This document shows, piece after piece, positions 9,422-18,459 of a stretch of 24,126 nucleotides of DNA. Position numbers and translations under genes: made by a program. The stretch comes from Bacteroidota bacterium (GTDB taxonomy: Bacteria; Bacteroidota; Ignavibacteria; Ignavibacteriales; Ignavibacteriaceae), in the NCBI GenBank assembly GCA_021796135.1, contig JAJYOQ010000012.1, positions 1 to 24,126 on the forward strand, read 5' to 3'. The notes below the pieces were generated by a model. That model saw nothing but the letters and a program-made list of their open reading frames with translations, was not told the DNA's origin and did not search any database. Numbering within the stretch: position 1 is the first letter of the stretch; each line of letters opens with the position of its first letter.

Positions 9422-12400
9422 TTACTTTACAACAGCTATTTTAATGAAATTTGTTTCTGTTTTACCATCAGTACCGGTTGCTTGTATCCGAGCAATATAA
9501 ACACCACTTTGAATTTTACTCACATTCCAAGTAGTTTCGTTATCAAGACCTCCTTGAGCATAATCTTTGAGGTTTGCCACATAATCACCTGCTAAATCAA
9601 AAATCTTAATATCAATTTGTGAATTTTCAGAGACATAATATCTGATTTTTGTTTCAGCACCATATACTGGATTAGGATAATTATAAGCTCTATTGGAAGG
9701 GAAAAATTGATTTACTAAATTCTGATTTTGAGCAGAACCTATAAAAGATGAATTATAGCTATTGCCATTTTCTTCACTCCAAAATATTTTTCCTGCATCT
9801 GCGCCTATGTTCCAAGAAGATAAATAATTTTGTGAGTTAATAACAGCAAGTGCAAGCTTTCCATTTTCATCAAACAAAGCCGGAGTAGATATTAATGTTT
9901 TACCAACTGTAACCGGAAAACCCGGAACAGGTTTACCGGAAGTTCCGTCAAGTGCGAAAATCCTTCCATCAATTGTAGCAGCAATTACTTCCGAATTACC
10001 ATCTCCGTAAAAGTCTGCTGTTACCGGTGTTCCAATAAATCCCAAATCACTCGGATCAGGAAAAGAAAAATTATCAGCACTTGCGCCTTGTAAATTAATG
10101 GCGTTGATATTGTTTCCATTTGTGAATAATATGTAATTTCCTCCATTTTGCTTTAAATCCGCTAACGCAAAAGAACTAATTGGATATTGGGAGGGAAAGT
10201 AAAACTGATGTATCAATTTCCCGCTACTCAATACAGTGAAATTATTTCCTGATAAAAGAAGAATTTCAATCTCATTGCCATTATTATCTTTAGTTAAAGC
10301 CATTTGAGAAAGAGTGCCAGTTTTAACATAATTTTGATGTCCTTCATTATCATAAGTAATTGCCAACGGTGCATTATTAGGATAATTCTGAGTTGAAGTG
10401 CCGATAAAATTACCGCCAAATGCATAAAAATTATTATCAGTACAAATTTGCGATACGGAAATAAATCCAAGTCCTGAACTATCAACCGATAGTAATGCCG
10501 GATTATTATCCGGAAGTGAACCAAGAGAAAATAATTTTATATATCCATATGAAGTACCAACTAATATTTCAGGGTTAGAGGAATTCGCTTCATAAATGAC
10601 AGGAGGTGCAGAAATAATTCCGCCTATATTAACAGAACCGGAATAACTGATTGTGCCATTATCAATATATACATTAAGCAAGGAATCTTTTGCACCTATA
10701 ATGTATTCAGTATTGTTCAAAAATATTGACGCAGTTTTAAATGAAGAAAAATTTTGAATATTTTTTAATACATTGCCGATACTGTCAAGGATACTAAGAA
10801 CACCAGAAGAAATAATGTTGAAATTAACCCCACTATTTTTTTGGATTACGTTCATGTAATCTTTATTATCAGAAATATTTAATTGTTTTGAAAATATCGG
10901 TTTTATTAATGAATCGCCATATGTAATTCGGAAATTCATTTTATCAGATGATTGGGAAAAGTTTGAAATAGTAATCAAACTATTTGCACCGGAATTAGCA
11001 TTACTATTTGGACGAGTGTCGCTTGAAAAAATATTTTTATATAATACAGCTGAATTATTAGAATACCAATAGTCCTGGAACGAACCTTCACCTATAATAG
11101 TATTGCCCAAAAGGTCTGTAAACTTCTGACCGATTTGCGGAATTCCGCTAGCTTCCATTAAGTTTACACCCCGATGGTTTGGATCGGCATTTATAGTATT
11201 TGAGGCTAAATTTTCATTTATTATATTGTCATCTATATGCCAAATTAGAATACCGCCGTTGTAATTATCGGTTGAATCAATTTGACCAGGTAATGCCCAG
11301 TCAAATTCATCTACATTAATTATTACTCCGGTAAGTGAGTCAGTTTCAGTATTCATAAAGACAGTTGTATCATGATAAAAAGTTTTAGTCAGAGTATCGC
11401 CGCCAAGTATATAAGTAATTATTGCTCCATTATGAAGTGCATCTCGCTGACGATTTTCAATTAAAAAATATTCATTTGAATTAATCGGTACTTTTAGGTA
11501 AACAGTGTCTCCAGCCAGTGCAGTTAATTGAGTTGATAAATTTATATTATAATTACCTGGAGCTATTGTAACGGGAGTAGCCCATCCCAAAAATATTTTT
11601 TCCCAGGCAGATGGTTCGGGCGGGATAGCACCATTATATGCAAAAATTGATTGCCCATCCATTAAACCAAACCTTCCAATGGCACTTAAACCATTCTGAG
11701 TATCAAATAAATCAGGAAGACCAAGGTAACTTCCAACACTAGCAGCTAATAATCCATTGATAGTTACTTGAAATAAAATCGTTCCTCCAAAAGTAGCTTC
11801 TTCTCTGCTTTCGGTCTCAGGAATAATTAAGCTATTTTTAATATTAAAACTACCTCCGTCAACAGTAAATCCCTTAAAATCAGTGCCATAAAAACTCTGT
11901 AATGCCTTTAAACTTAAATAAATTGAAGGCATATCGCGTTCAGTGCCTAAACTTCCTGGTAACGATATATCTCTACCTACTCCGGCATGGAAAATTGTAA
12001 AAAGTTGAAACTTACTAAAATCCAAGCCAGGATACATAGAATCTGTTTTTGCCCAAACTTCTTTAGAAAAATTTCCTAGTGTTGTAAAATCAGTAGAATT
12101 AGGATCAGGAGAATAATTTCTCATTGTCTGAGAAACAGTTACAATATTTGGGAGTATTGTATATTTTATTATCAGATTACCATTAGAAACTTTTTCATAA
12201 TAATTCTTTAAAAACTCAAGATGCGCATCAAAATATTTTATATCGTGAGGAAGAGGATCGAGAATGTTGTTCCCGTAATTCTGAGAATAAATTGTCCCAA
12301 ATTTTCCGTTTCCTGTTGTGGCAGCGTCTTTATCAGTTTGAAATTCTACCATGACAGCGAGGATATTTAATGTGTCCGGAGAATTGAGAACTTTTCTAAT

Positions 12401-12502
12401 ATGGTTTTCCGGAAATGGATTAAGAGTTCCAGTAAAAGTTTGGGCAGATAAACTGCCCAAACTAAAAATTAATACGATAATTGGAGCTATTTTTTTTAAC
12501 AT
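9422..12502 (-). CDS. Secreted M6-like protein with T9SS sorting domain; catalytic motif lost
   Basis: 1026 residues. A signal peptide is cut before Gln21. Residues about 40-540 resemble the M6 (immune-inhibitor-A-like) metalloprotease fold: YLGLPDLFD at 259-267, FGLMDG at 278-283, EYFLIENRQR, and GGILIWHIDD, all landmark segments of that family. Active members have HExxH immediately before xLGLPDLYD; here the aligned residues 254-258 are ASVGS, so both zinc-ligand histidines and the catalytic Glu are gone. About 540-930 is a propeller/FG-GAP-like region (VTADFYGDGNSEVIAA). The last 86 residues (about 941-1026, starting NYPNPV) form a T9SS type A sorting domain. It is probably secreted by the T9SS and acted on by PorU/PorV, whose genes lie immediately upstream (6 nt from porV). 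It is likely a binding or structural pseudoenzyme. The reading frame is otherwise intact. Confidence 0.85.
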   Translation of the reverse strand: MLKKIAPIIVLIFSLGSLSAQTFTGTLNPFPENHIRKVLNSPDTLNILAVMVEFQTDKDAATTGNGKFGTIYSQNYGNNILDPLPHDIKYFDAHLEFLKNYYEKVSNGNLIIKYTILPNIVTVSQTMRNYSPDPNSTDFTTLGNFSKEVWAKTDSMYPGLDFSKFQLFTIFHAGVGRDISLPGSLGTERDMPSIYLSLKALQSFYGTDFKGFTVDGGSFNIKNSLIIPETESREEATFGGTILFQVTINGLLAASVGSYLGLPDLFDTQNGLSAIGRFGLMDGQSIFAYNGAIPPEPSAWEKIFLGWATPVTIAPGNYNINLSTQLTALAGDTVYLKVPINSNEYFLIENRQRDALHNGAIITYILGGDTLTKTFYHDTTVFMNTETDSLTGVIINVDEFDWALPGQIDSTDNYNGGILIWHIDDNIINENLASNTINADPNHRGVNLMEASGIPQIGQKFTDLLGNTIIGEGSFQDYWYSNNSAVLYKNIFSSDTRPNSNANSGANSLITISNFSQSSDKMNFRITYGDSLIKPIFSKQLNISDNKDYMNVIQKNSGVNFNIISSGVLSILDSIGNVLKNIQNFSSFKTASIFLNNTEYIIGAKDSLLNVYIDNGTISYSGSVNIGGIISAPPVIYEANSSNPEILVGTSYGYIKLFSLGSLPDNNPALLSVDSSGLGFISVSQICTDNNFYAFGGNFIGTSTQNYPNNAPLAITYDNEGHQNYVKTGTLSQMALTKDNNGNEIEILLLSGNNFTVLSSGKLIHQFYFPSQYPISSFALADLKQNGGNYILFTNGNNINAINLQGASADNFSFPDPSDLGFIGTPVTADFYGDGNSEVIAATIDGRIFALDGTSGKPVPGFPVTVGKTLISTPALFDENGKLALAVINSQNYLSSWNIGADAGKIFWSEENGNSYNSSFIGSAQNQNLVNQFFPSNRAYNYPNPVYGAETKIRYYVSENSQIDIKIFDLAGDYVANLKDYAQGGLDNETTWNVSKIQSGVYIARIQATGTDGKTETNFIKIAVVK

Positions 12503-12508
12503 ATAATA

Positions 12509-13672
12509 TTATACACCTCTAGGAATTCCTCTATATGTAGTTGCTGTTTTTCCCCAACCCACGGAAAGAGTAAATCTTAAAGTGTTTGCTAGAGGTGATG
12601 TGTCACCACCCGGGAAAACGGAAGTTGAAATATAGCTGAAATCAAATCCATATATATCATATCTTATCCCTGCACCGAAGGTTATGAATTTCCTGTTACC
12701 TTGGGAAGGATCTTCATAGAAGAACCCAGCGCGAATTGCAAAAAGGAAGTCACCAGGAGTTCCATACCAATATTCGATACCTGTGGATGTTTGAATAGTC
12801 GGAAATAACGATTTATCAGTCCAGGAAGAAAATATAGCTTGATAAAATTGCTTACTGGAAACAGTACTGTCTGGGTTTAGAGTCTGGCTAACCATAAGTT
12901 TATTAAAATCTAATGTATAAACTAAGGAATTATATTGATCACTAAATATTTGATAAGCAAATCCTAATCGAAAATTAGTGGGGATTGGATCAGCCTGCGC
13001 TTGATCAATATAATACATTTTAGGACCTAGATTACTTAAGTTCAAGCCAATACTTAGATTTTTTCCGAGATCAACATTTGTAAATGGGATTAATAATTTA
13101 CCAGGTCTCCACATTCCGCCAATATCAAAACTCACTGAAGTAGCTACGCCTTTACCTTGCTCCTGACCAGCTCCTTGATCGGCTAAATGGCTATAAATTA
13201 ATCTGAAATTTACACCTAATCCCCAATCATCAGATAATCTGGTTGCATACCCAACTGTCAATGCTCCGTCAAAAGCATTAAAAACGCCAATGGGGTTTGG
13301 ACTATCAGGACCAGTTCTTACAAATTGCCCATAATTCATATAGGTAATGCTTGCTGTTAAACTTCCATTTATATCAGGCACATACTGCATATATGTAAGG
13401 TAATCGTAAAAAATATCAAGGTTAAATTGCGGAAGCCATTTACTGTGAGTAATGCTAACCTCATTTGATTTCGTAAAAGCAATACCTGCAGGGTTCCAAT
13501 ATATCGCTGCTGAATTATCTGCTAATCCGCCGCCTGATTCGCCCATAGAACCTGCTCTTGAATCCGGTGCAATCATTAAAAAGGGAACTGCGGTTTCGCC
13601 TTGAGCAAATACTGACTTTTGAATCACCAAAAAAACCATAACAACAAACAAAAGCCTTGAAATTAACTTCAT
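12509..13672 (-). CDS. porV: Type IX secretion outer-membrane protein PorV (LptO)
   Basis: PorV is a FadL-like outer-membrane barrel that binds sorting-domain cargo leaving the T9SS translocon and hands it to the sortase PorU. The 387 residues fit the family. After a signal peptide (cut before Gln24) comes the hallmark segment TAVPFLMIAPDSRAGSMGE, then the NSAAIYWNPAGIAF motif shared by PorV/PorQ proteins, then barrel strands to the end. The APDSRAG form points to PorV rather than the more general PorV/PorQ paralogues. The start has a strong Shine-Dalgarno sequence (GGAGGA, 8 nt before ATG). porU lies 78 nt upstream in the same orientation, the order also known in Porphyromonas. The M6-like cargo gene follows by 6 nt. 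Confidence 0.92.
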   Translation of the reverse strand: MKLISRLLFVVMVFLVIQKSVFAQGETAVPFLMIAPDSRAGSMGESGGGLADNSAAIYWNPAGIAFTKSNEVSITHSKWLPQFNLDIFYDYLTYMQYVPDINGSLTASITYMNYGQFVRTGPDSPNPIGVFNAFDGALTVGYATRLSDDWGLGVNFRLIYSHLADQGAGQEQGKGVATSVSFDIGGMWRPGKLLIPFTNVDLGKNLSIGLNLSNLGPKMYYIDQAQADPIPTNFRLGFAYQIFSDQYNSLVYTLDFNKLMVSQTLNPDSTVSSKQFYQAIFSSWTDKSLFPTIQTSTGIEYWYGTPGDFLFAIRAGFFYEDPSQGNRKFITFGAGIRYDIYGFDFSYISTSVFPGGDTSPLANTLRFTLSVGWGKTATTYRGIPRGV

Positions 13673-13680
13673 ATAATTTA

Positions 13681-13686
13681 TCCTCC
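13681..13686 (-). promoter_or_regulatory. Strong ribosome binding site of porV
   Basis: GGAGGA on the minus strand, 8 nt before the porV ATG, is the best Shine-Dalgarno match I found on the minus strand, where most genes have weak or no visible sites. It suggests porV is translated more strongly than porU. Confidence 0.6.
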
Positions 13687-13750
13687 GATAATATATTTTA
13701 TTTTTGTATTTTTTGTTTACTTATTTTGCAAATTAAAATTTAAGAAAAAT

Positions 13751-16700
13751 TTATCTGATAATTGCCATTTTGCCGATAACACTTTTGGTAAATGCCCCAT
13801 CTAAAGTATTCACAGTAATTTTATAAAAGTATGTTCCGTTTGCTATCAAATCACCATCTTGATCTCTGCCATCCCAATAAATTTTAACAAATTTATCATT
13901 AACATAATTCTGCTCAATCTGTTTTATTAATCTTCCGGCTACAGTATATATTCTGATTTTCACAGAAAGAGGTTGGCTTAGGTTCTGTTGAAAAGTAAAT
14001 GTTGTGCTATACTTAAATGGATCAGGATAATTGTAAACATCTTGAATTTGTAGACCTTGTCCATTAACTACTGTAAAATTAGTAGTACTTGTTGAAAAAT
14101 TATTAAACACATCCCAAGCCGTAACTTGTAATTTATAATTGCCTGGAGTTAAATTGTCAAACTTATATGATATTTGCCCGGATTTTCCATTGCCATTTAG
14201 ATCCCCAGTAAAATAATTCGTAAAATCAATTGGACTGCTTATTTGATCATTTAATACTCCCTCAAGCTTGTGTCCAACTCCTGTTCCGGTTGTATTAAGC
14301 CCATTAGCATCAAAAAGACGCACTAGTAAAGTTGAATTAGGATTTACAAGTTCGGCATTATGGTATGTTGTATCATCAAAAAATATTTTAATATCCGGAC
14401 CAACTTTATTATTAACTGCGGTAGAGTCTGTGCCTCCGACAATAATATTATTTGTATAGCCCAATCCATCGACTGAATTATTATAATAATATATCAGCAC
14501 TTTCCCATTTTGATTTTCATAAGATATATCCTTTGGAACAGTAAAATTTACTGCGAACTTCCCGTTGGTTATTGAAACCATTCCATTGAAGATCGTTCCC
14601 CCCTGCACAATCATTGGAAAGTTTCCGATCGCAGGTAATAATACTTGTCTTTGCGAGTCGTACATAGTAAGAATACCTTGCCCATTAAAATCAGTCCAAG
14701 GTGAATTATCAATTTTTCTTACCTCACCGTTAATTTGGACATGGCTTAGGGCTTTTATTTGAATATTAGCTGAAAGATTCTTTCCATCAATTGAATCAAT
14801 TGATGCACTATATTCCGGTATTAATAATCTCATAGTAGGATCACCTAATATTTCATACTTCTGCGAATTAACATCAGAAAACACCTGTTTGGTCAAATAT
14901 ACTGCTTGACCTATAGTAATAGGCAAGTTATTTGAATCACGAGGAGTCAAAAGTAAATTTTCAAAAAGCTGATACATTAAATTATGGTTATCATAAGAAT
15001 AAACAGGTCTTGATGATGAAAATGTTCCGATAGCCCCGGCATTAGCATCTAATAGAAGAGCTTCTGCACCGCTTTGAAAATTTGGCATATCATAATATCC
15101 GAAATTACATGTAGCTGCAGTCAAGAAAAAATATTTATTATTATGCAATTGCGGTATTGTAACTGATGTTTCAAATATATGCTCATGTGCCCAAAGGTCA
15201 GGGCTACCATGACCTATATAATTAACGATTAGAGTGCCATTATTGATTGCATCTATAATTGCCTGTGCTCCCTCAGGTATTCTTTTACCATCGCTAACTA
15301 AAACAACCGGATATGCAGCCATATATAGTTTTTTTAGGTCAAATGACTTTGGTATAATCGTATTGGCCAGAGTTTCATTAGGAGCAGTATGTTCATCACC
15401 CTCATAAACAGCATCTGCCCAGCCATCATCAGAAACAAGCGTAATTAAATTTCTCCATGTTCCTTTATCGCTGCTGTTTTCATATTGAATTATCTTACTA
15501 ACGATATTATTTGCATCATTATCATTTGATACAGTAATTCTTCCATAAGCCAAGTCAGTTATAAGATCATTACCATCAACACTAACCATATAATCATCGG
15601 TGTTATAAGAATATATTTCATCGAAAGATTCCTCGGTTTCATATGTCGGGACATAGTTATCTCCAAAGCCTTCAACATTTTTATAATCAAAGGTTCCCTT
15701 ACCAAAGAAAAGGACATACTGAGGCTGGACCTGCCAATTGTCATAAGCATATTTAATAAAGTCACGAATTGCTGTAGGATCTTCCAATCCGCCAGAGAAT
15801 TCATTGAATATTTGGTCGACATAAACTATATCAGTTGAAATTTTAACTGCTGCCTGGTTTTGCCGGTATGATTGAAGTCTTTGTGCAGCATCTGCAAATT
15901 TTTCGTCTGTAATAATTATATATTTTGCACCAGGTTGGACACCATGCACATTTGAATTACTCATTTGAACCATATTTGTAGGCGTTAAGTAATTGCCGCT
16001 CCCAACAGCTATGTATTTTGTAACATGACCGGAGGTTTCCCTTGCTTGGAATGAACAATCTCCCCCGCTTACTGTGTCAGTCATTATCTTTACATTTGCA
16101 AAATCCGATACATTAAAGACCTGAATATTACTTGATGAGAATCCTGATAAATTGTATTGTATTACTGAACTTGTATCTTTTGAGTAAAATATGATATTAT
16201 CATTTGCTGCCTGAAGCTGTCTGATATAATTAATTTCATAATAATCTAGATAACCAATTGAATTTGATGATGTCGGAGTAAATATAATCTTAAGAACACT
16301 TTGATTATTTTGAAGATTTCCATTATATGTTCCAGTTAAGATTGTAGGCACACCGACCGAGTATTCATAACTTCCGAAACCGTTTAGATACTGGTTAATT
16401 ATGGGAGTAGAGTTCTCATCAACCTCAAGACCGACTGATTCAGATGAACCATCGATAAACCTTACAACAAAATTAATTGGATAGTTACTTAAAAATCCAT
16501 CTAAAGAATTTAGATAAGTTAAAGAGGTTGTTGATTGAGAATAAGAATCACCCATATATTCCCTGCCACTGTTATTTATATTAATCTTATCTTTTTCCCA
16601 ATCCGCAAAGGCCAAACTATTCGGCTGAATATATGGATTTGAAATCTTTAGTGTTTGTTGAATCTGCATTCTTTTCCCAGGATTACCTCCTGAAGTAATC

Positions 16701-17722
16701 CAGAAATAATTATGATCTGAATATGGATCATGAGATCTGCGAATTGCATCTGATGAAGTATCAAAATCCCAAAAGTCTGTACCCCTGCCATAAAAGAGTA
16801 TATAATCACCATCATTAAATTTGCCGTTATTCTGTCCGACATAAAGTATTGCATTCTCTTCTAAGTCAGATGGACGCTGAGTATTTACATTTTCCGGAAG
16901 GGCTTTCCCACCGTTATTATAAATTTTGATAGTGCTTGGGTCCACTGTATTTGGATCAATACCTAAATTAGGCAGCATAGATTTTGTTATCTTATAAATT
17001 CCTTCAGTAGGTGCTTCAAATCTATACCATGTACCTGTTGAAAGCACACTGTTGATAGTCCCTTTTAGCATAGTTCTTTTTGCCGTTCGTTTTATCCAAT
17101 ACTTTGAAACGCTAAAATTTATTAGGGCATTGGTAAGAAAACCGTCTGCCGGAATACTAGCAATGCTCTGAGAGGGAGAATAATTTATTTGAATTATTAT
17201 TTTAGTATAAAGCTTAATTTCTCTTTGTCTTGGGTCGAAATAAACAGGTGACAGCTTAAATTGCTGCACAGGAATTCCCCGCATAATTCCATAATTTCCA
17301 AAGGAGATAATATCAGACTGCTGTTTAAAGTTCATATAACCTGAAGACATTTCATATTGATAATCGTTAAACTTTCCACTCTTATTAAATTTTGGTTTAG
17401 GTAAAAGTATTCCGCTTAATGCAATTGAAGCTGAACTAATTACCTGTACCGTGTTCCCATATTCAGATGGAACACCAATATTTAAATTTACAACAGGGAT
17501 TTCAGGAAGTCCGGGAGAAATAGAGTCAGGAACAAATCCATCATTGACTTGAACATCATAATATTTGTCGTTATTGACTGTGACAATGGAAGTATCTGAA
17601 TAATGAGGAGTATATTCTATGGTTATTGACCTAAAGTCTGAGGATAAAACCTTAAAGTCGCTTTGCGGAAAGACTGCGACAGCAGATAATAGGAATATAA
17701 AAATAGAGATTTTGCTCTTCAT
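13751..17722 (-). CDS. porU: Type IX secretion system sortase PorU (C25 gingipain-like)
   Basis: PorU is the surface cysteine protease that removes C-terminal sorting domains from T9SS cargo and joins cargo to lipopolysaccharide. The 1323 residues are of normal size. Layout: signal peptide (cut before Gln20); an N-terminal propeptide-like and beta-rich region to about 590; a C25 gingipain-like domain about 598-955 with catalytic His838 in NYIGHGS and Cys872 in TAATCNFGYYD; Ig-like regions; and a C-terminal FlgD-like/sorting-type domain from about 1225 (NYPDPFKYSTTFTF ... WDGRDQDGD ... KMAIIR) that PorU homologues also carry. Both catalytic residues are present, so the enzyme should be active. 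It starts the secretion block. A TAATTTTG element and an ATAACC-C-GGTTAT palindrome lie just upstream. porV follows directly. Confidence 0.94.
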   Translation of the reverse strand: MKSKISIFIFLLSAVAVFPQSDFKVLSSDFRSITIEYTPHYSDTSIVTVNNDKYYDVQVNDGFVPDSISPGLPEIPVVNLNIGVPSEYGNTVQVISSASIALSGILLPKPKFNKSGKFNDYQYEMSSGYMNFKQQSDIISFGNYGIMRGIPVQQFKLSPVYFDPRQREIKLYTKIIIQINYSPSQSIASIPADGFLTNALINFSVSKYWIKRTAKRTMLKGTINSVLSTGTWYRFEAPTEGIYKITKSMLPNLGIDPNTVDPSTIKIYNNGGKALPENVNTQRPSDLEENAILYVGQNNGKFNDGDYILFYGRGTDFWDFDTSSDAIRRSHDPYSDHNYFWITSGGNPGKRMQIQQTLKISNPYIQPNSLAFADWEKDKININNSGREYMGDSYSQSTTSLTYLNSLDGFLSNYPINFVVRFIDGSSESVGLEVDENSTPIINQYLNGFGSYEYSVGVPTILTGTYNGNLQNNQSVLKIIFTPTSSNSIGYLDYYEINYIRQLQAANDNIIFYSKDTSSVIQYNLSGFSSSNIQVFNVSDFANVKIMTDTVSGGDCSFQARETSGHVTKYIAVGSGNYLTPTNMVQMSNSNVHGVQPGAKYIIITDEKFADAAQRLQSYRQNQAAVKISTDIVYVDQIFNEFSGGLEDPTAIRDFIKYAYDNWQVQPQYVLFFGKGTFDYKNVEGFGDNYVPTYETEESFDEIYSYNTDDYMVSVDGNDLITDLAYGRITVSNDNDANNIVSKIIQYENSSDKGTWRNLITLVSDDGWADAVYEGDEHTAPNETLANTIIPKSFDLKKLYMAAYPVVLVSDGKRIPEGAQAIIDAINNGTLIVNYIGHGSPDLWAHEHIFETSVTIPQLHNNKYFFLTAATCNFGYYDMPNFQSGAEALLLDANAGAIGTFSSSRPVYSYDNHNLMYQLFENLLLTPRDSNNLPITIGQAVYLTKQVFSDVNSQKYEILGDPTMRLLIPEYSASIDSIDGKNLSANIQIKALSHVQINGEVRKIDNSPWTDFNGQGILTMYDSQRQVLLPAIGNFPMIVQGGTIFNGMVSITNGKFAVNFTVPKDISYENQNGKVLIYYYNNSVDGLGYTNNIIVGGTDSTAVNNKVGPDIKIFFDDTTYHNAELVNPNSTLLVRLFDANGLNTTGTGVGHKLEGVLNDQISSPIDFTNYFTGDLNGNGKSGQISYKFDNLTPGNYKLQVTAWDVFNNFSTSTTNFTVVNGQGLQIQDVYNYPDPFKYSTTFTFQQNLSQPLSVKIRIYTVAGRLIKQIEQNYVNDKFVKIYWDGRDQDGDLIANGTYFYKITVNTLDGAFTKSVIGKMAIIR

Positions 17723-17739
17723 TAAAAGTCAATATAAAT

Positions 17740-17766
17740 CAAAATTAAAAACTATAACCCGGTTAT
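17740..17766 (-). promoter_or_regulatory. Candidate promoter element and palindrome upstream of porU
   Basis: On the minus strand TAATTTTG (17740-17747) matches the Bacteroidetes TAnnTTTG element 17 nt before the porU ATG. Seven bases further upstream is the palindrome ATAACC-C-GGTTAT (17754-17766), with 6-bp arms, well placed for an operator. The implied leader is very short, and no -33 TTTG was identified. The rest of the 162-nt gap between the HD gene and porU is AT-rich, with a near-direct repeat TAACAGG(A)TAGCA at 17780-17791 and 17833-17845. Confidence 0.35.
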
Positions 17767-17884
17767 TTCATATAAATGTTAACAGGTAGCAAAAACTCTA
17801 TTAAAACTCCTAAATTTTAGCCGAAATTTAGCTAACAGGATAGCACAATGTCAAGTCATAAGAATAAATAATTAACCTTGACCA

Positions 17885-18451
17885 CTATAACCCTAATTCT
17901 GTTTTAATTAATTTCATTGCTTTTATACAAAAGGTAATATGTTCATCTAATGGAATTCCCAACAATTCAGCTCCATTAATAATATCTTCGCGGTTAACAC
18001 TTCGCGCAAATGCCTTATCTTTCATTTTTTTTCTGACCGATTTTGCCTCAACCTCTTCAATTGATTTATTCGGACGTACATAAGATACAGCAGTTATAAA
18101 ACCTGCAAGTTCATCACAAGCAAATAGTGTTTTCGATAATTTAGAATCCCGGGGGACACCACTGTAATTAGCATGCGACAATATTGCATTAATAAATATT
18201 TCATCAAATCCATGTTCTTTTAATATTTCTGCTCCCTTAAAAGGATGCTGCTCCAAAGTAGGATATTTTTCATAATCAAAATCGTGGAGCAGTGCTACAT
18301 TTCCCCAATATAGAATATCTTCATTAAACTTGGCAGCATATTCCTTTACGCATATTTCAACGGAATATGCATGTTTAAGAAGTGCTTCTGATTTGGTATA
18401 ATCTTTTAACAAAGCTAAACAATAATCTCGGTCTCTTTCATGGTTATTCAT
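17885..18451 (-). CDS. HD-domain metal-dependent hydrolase
   Basis: 188 residues, soluble, no signal peptide. Metal-binding residues of an HD domain are visible in order: His27 (LLKHAYSVE), His56-Asp57 (LLHDFDYEKYP), His69 (HPFKGAEIL), His93 (ILSHANYSG) and Asp113 (ACDELAG). This spacing fits single-domain HDIG-type phosphohydrolases of the kind that act on nucleotides or other phosphomonoesters; the substrate cannot be told from the sequence. It is the last gene of a tight unit: it begins 8 nt after the nth stop, and nth itself overlaps the ferredoxin gene. A role in nucleotide or DNA-damage housekeeping would fit the neighbour, but that is inference. Confidence 0.85.
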   Translation of the reverse strand: MNNHERDRDYCLALLKDYTKSEALLKHAYSVEICVKEYAAKFNEDILYWGNVALLHDFDYEKYPTLEQHPFKGAEILKEHGFDEIFINAILSHANYSGVPRDSKLSKTLFACDELAGFITAVSYVRPNKSIEEVEAKSVRKKMKDKAFARSVNREDIINGAELLGIPLDEHITFCIKAMKLIKTELGL

Positions 18452-18459
18452 TAACTAAC

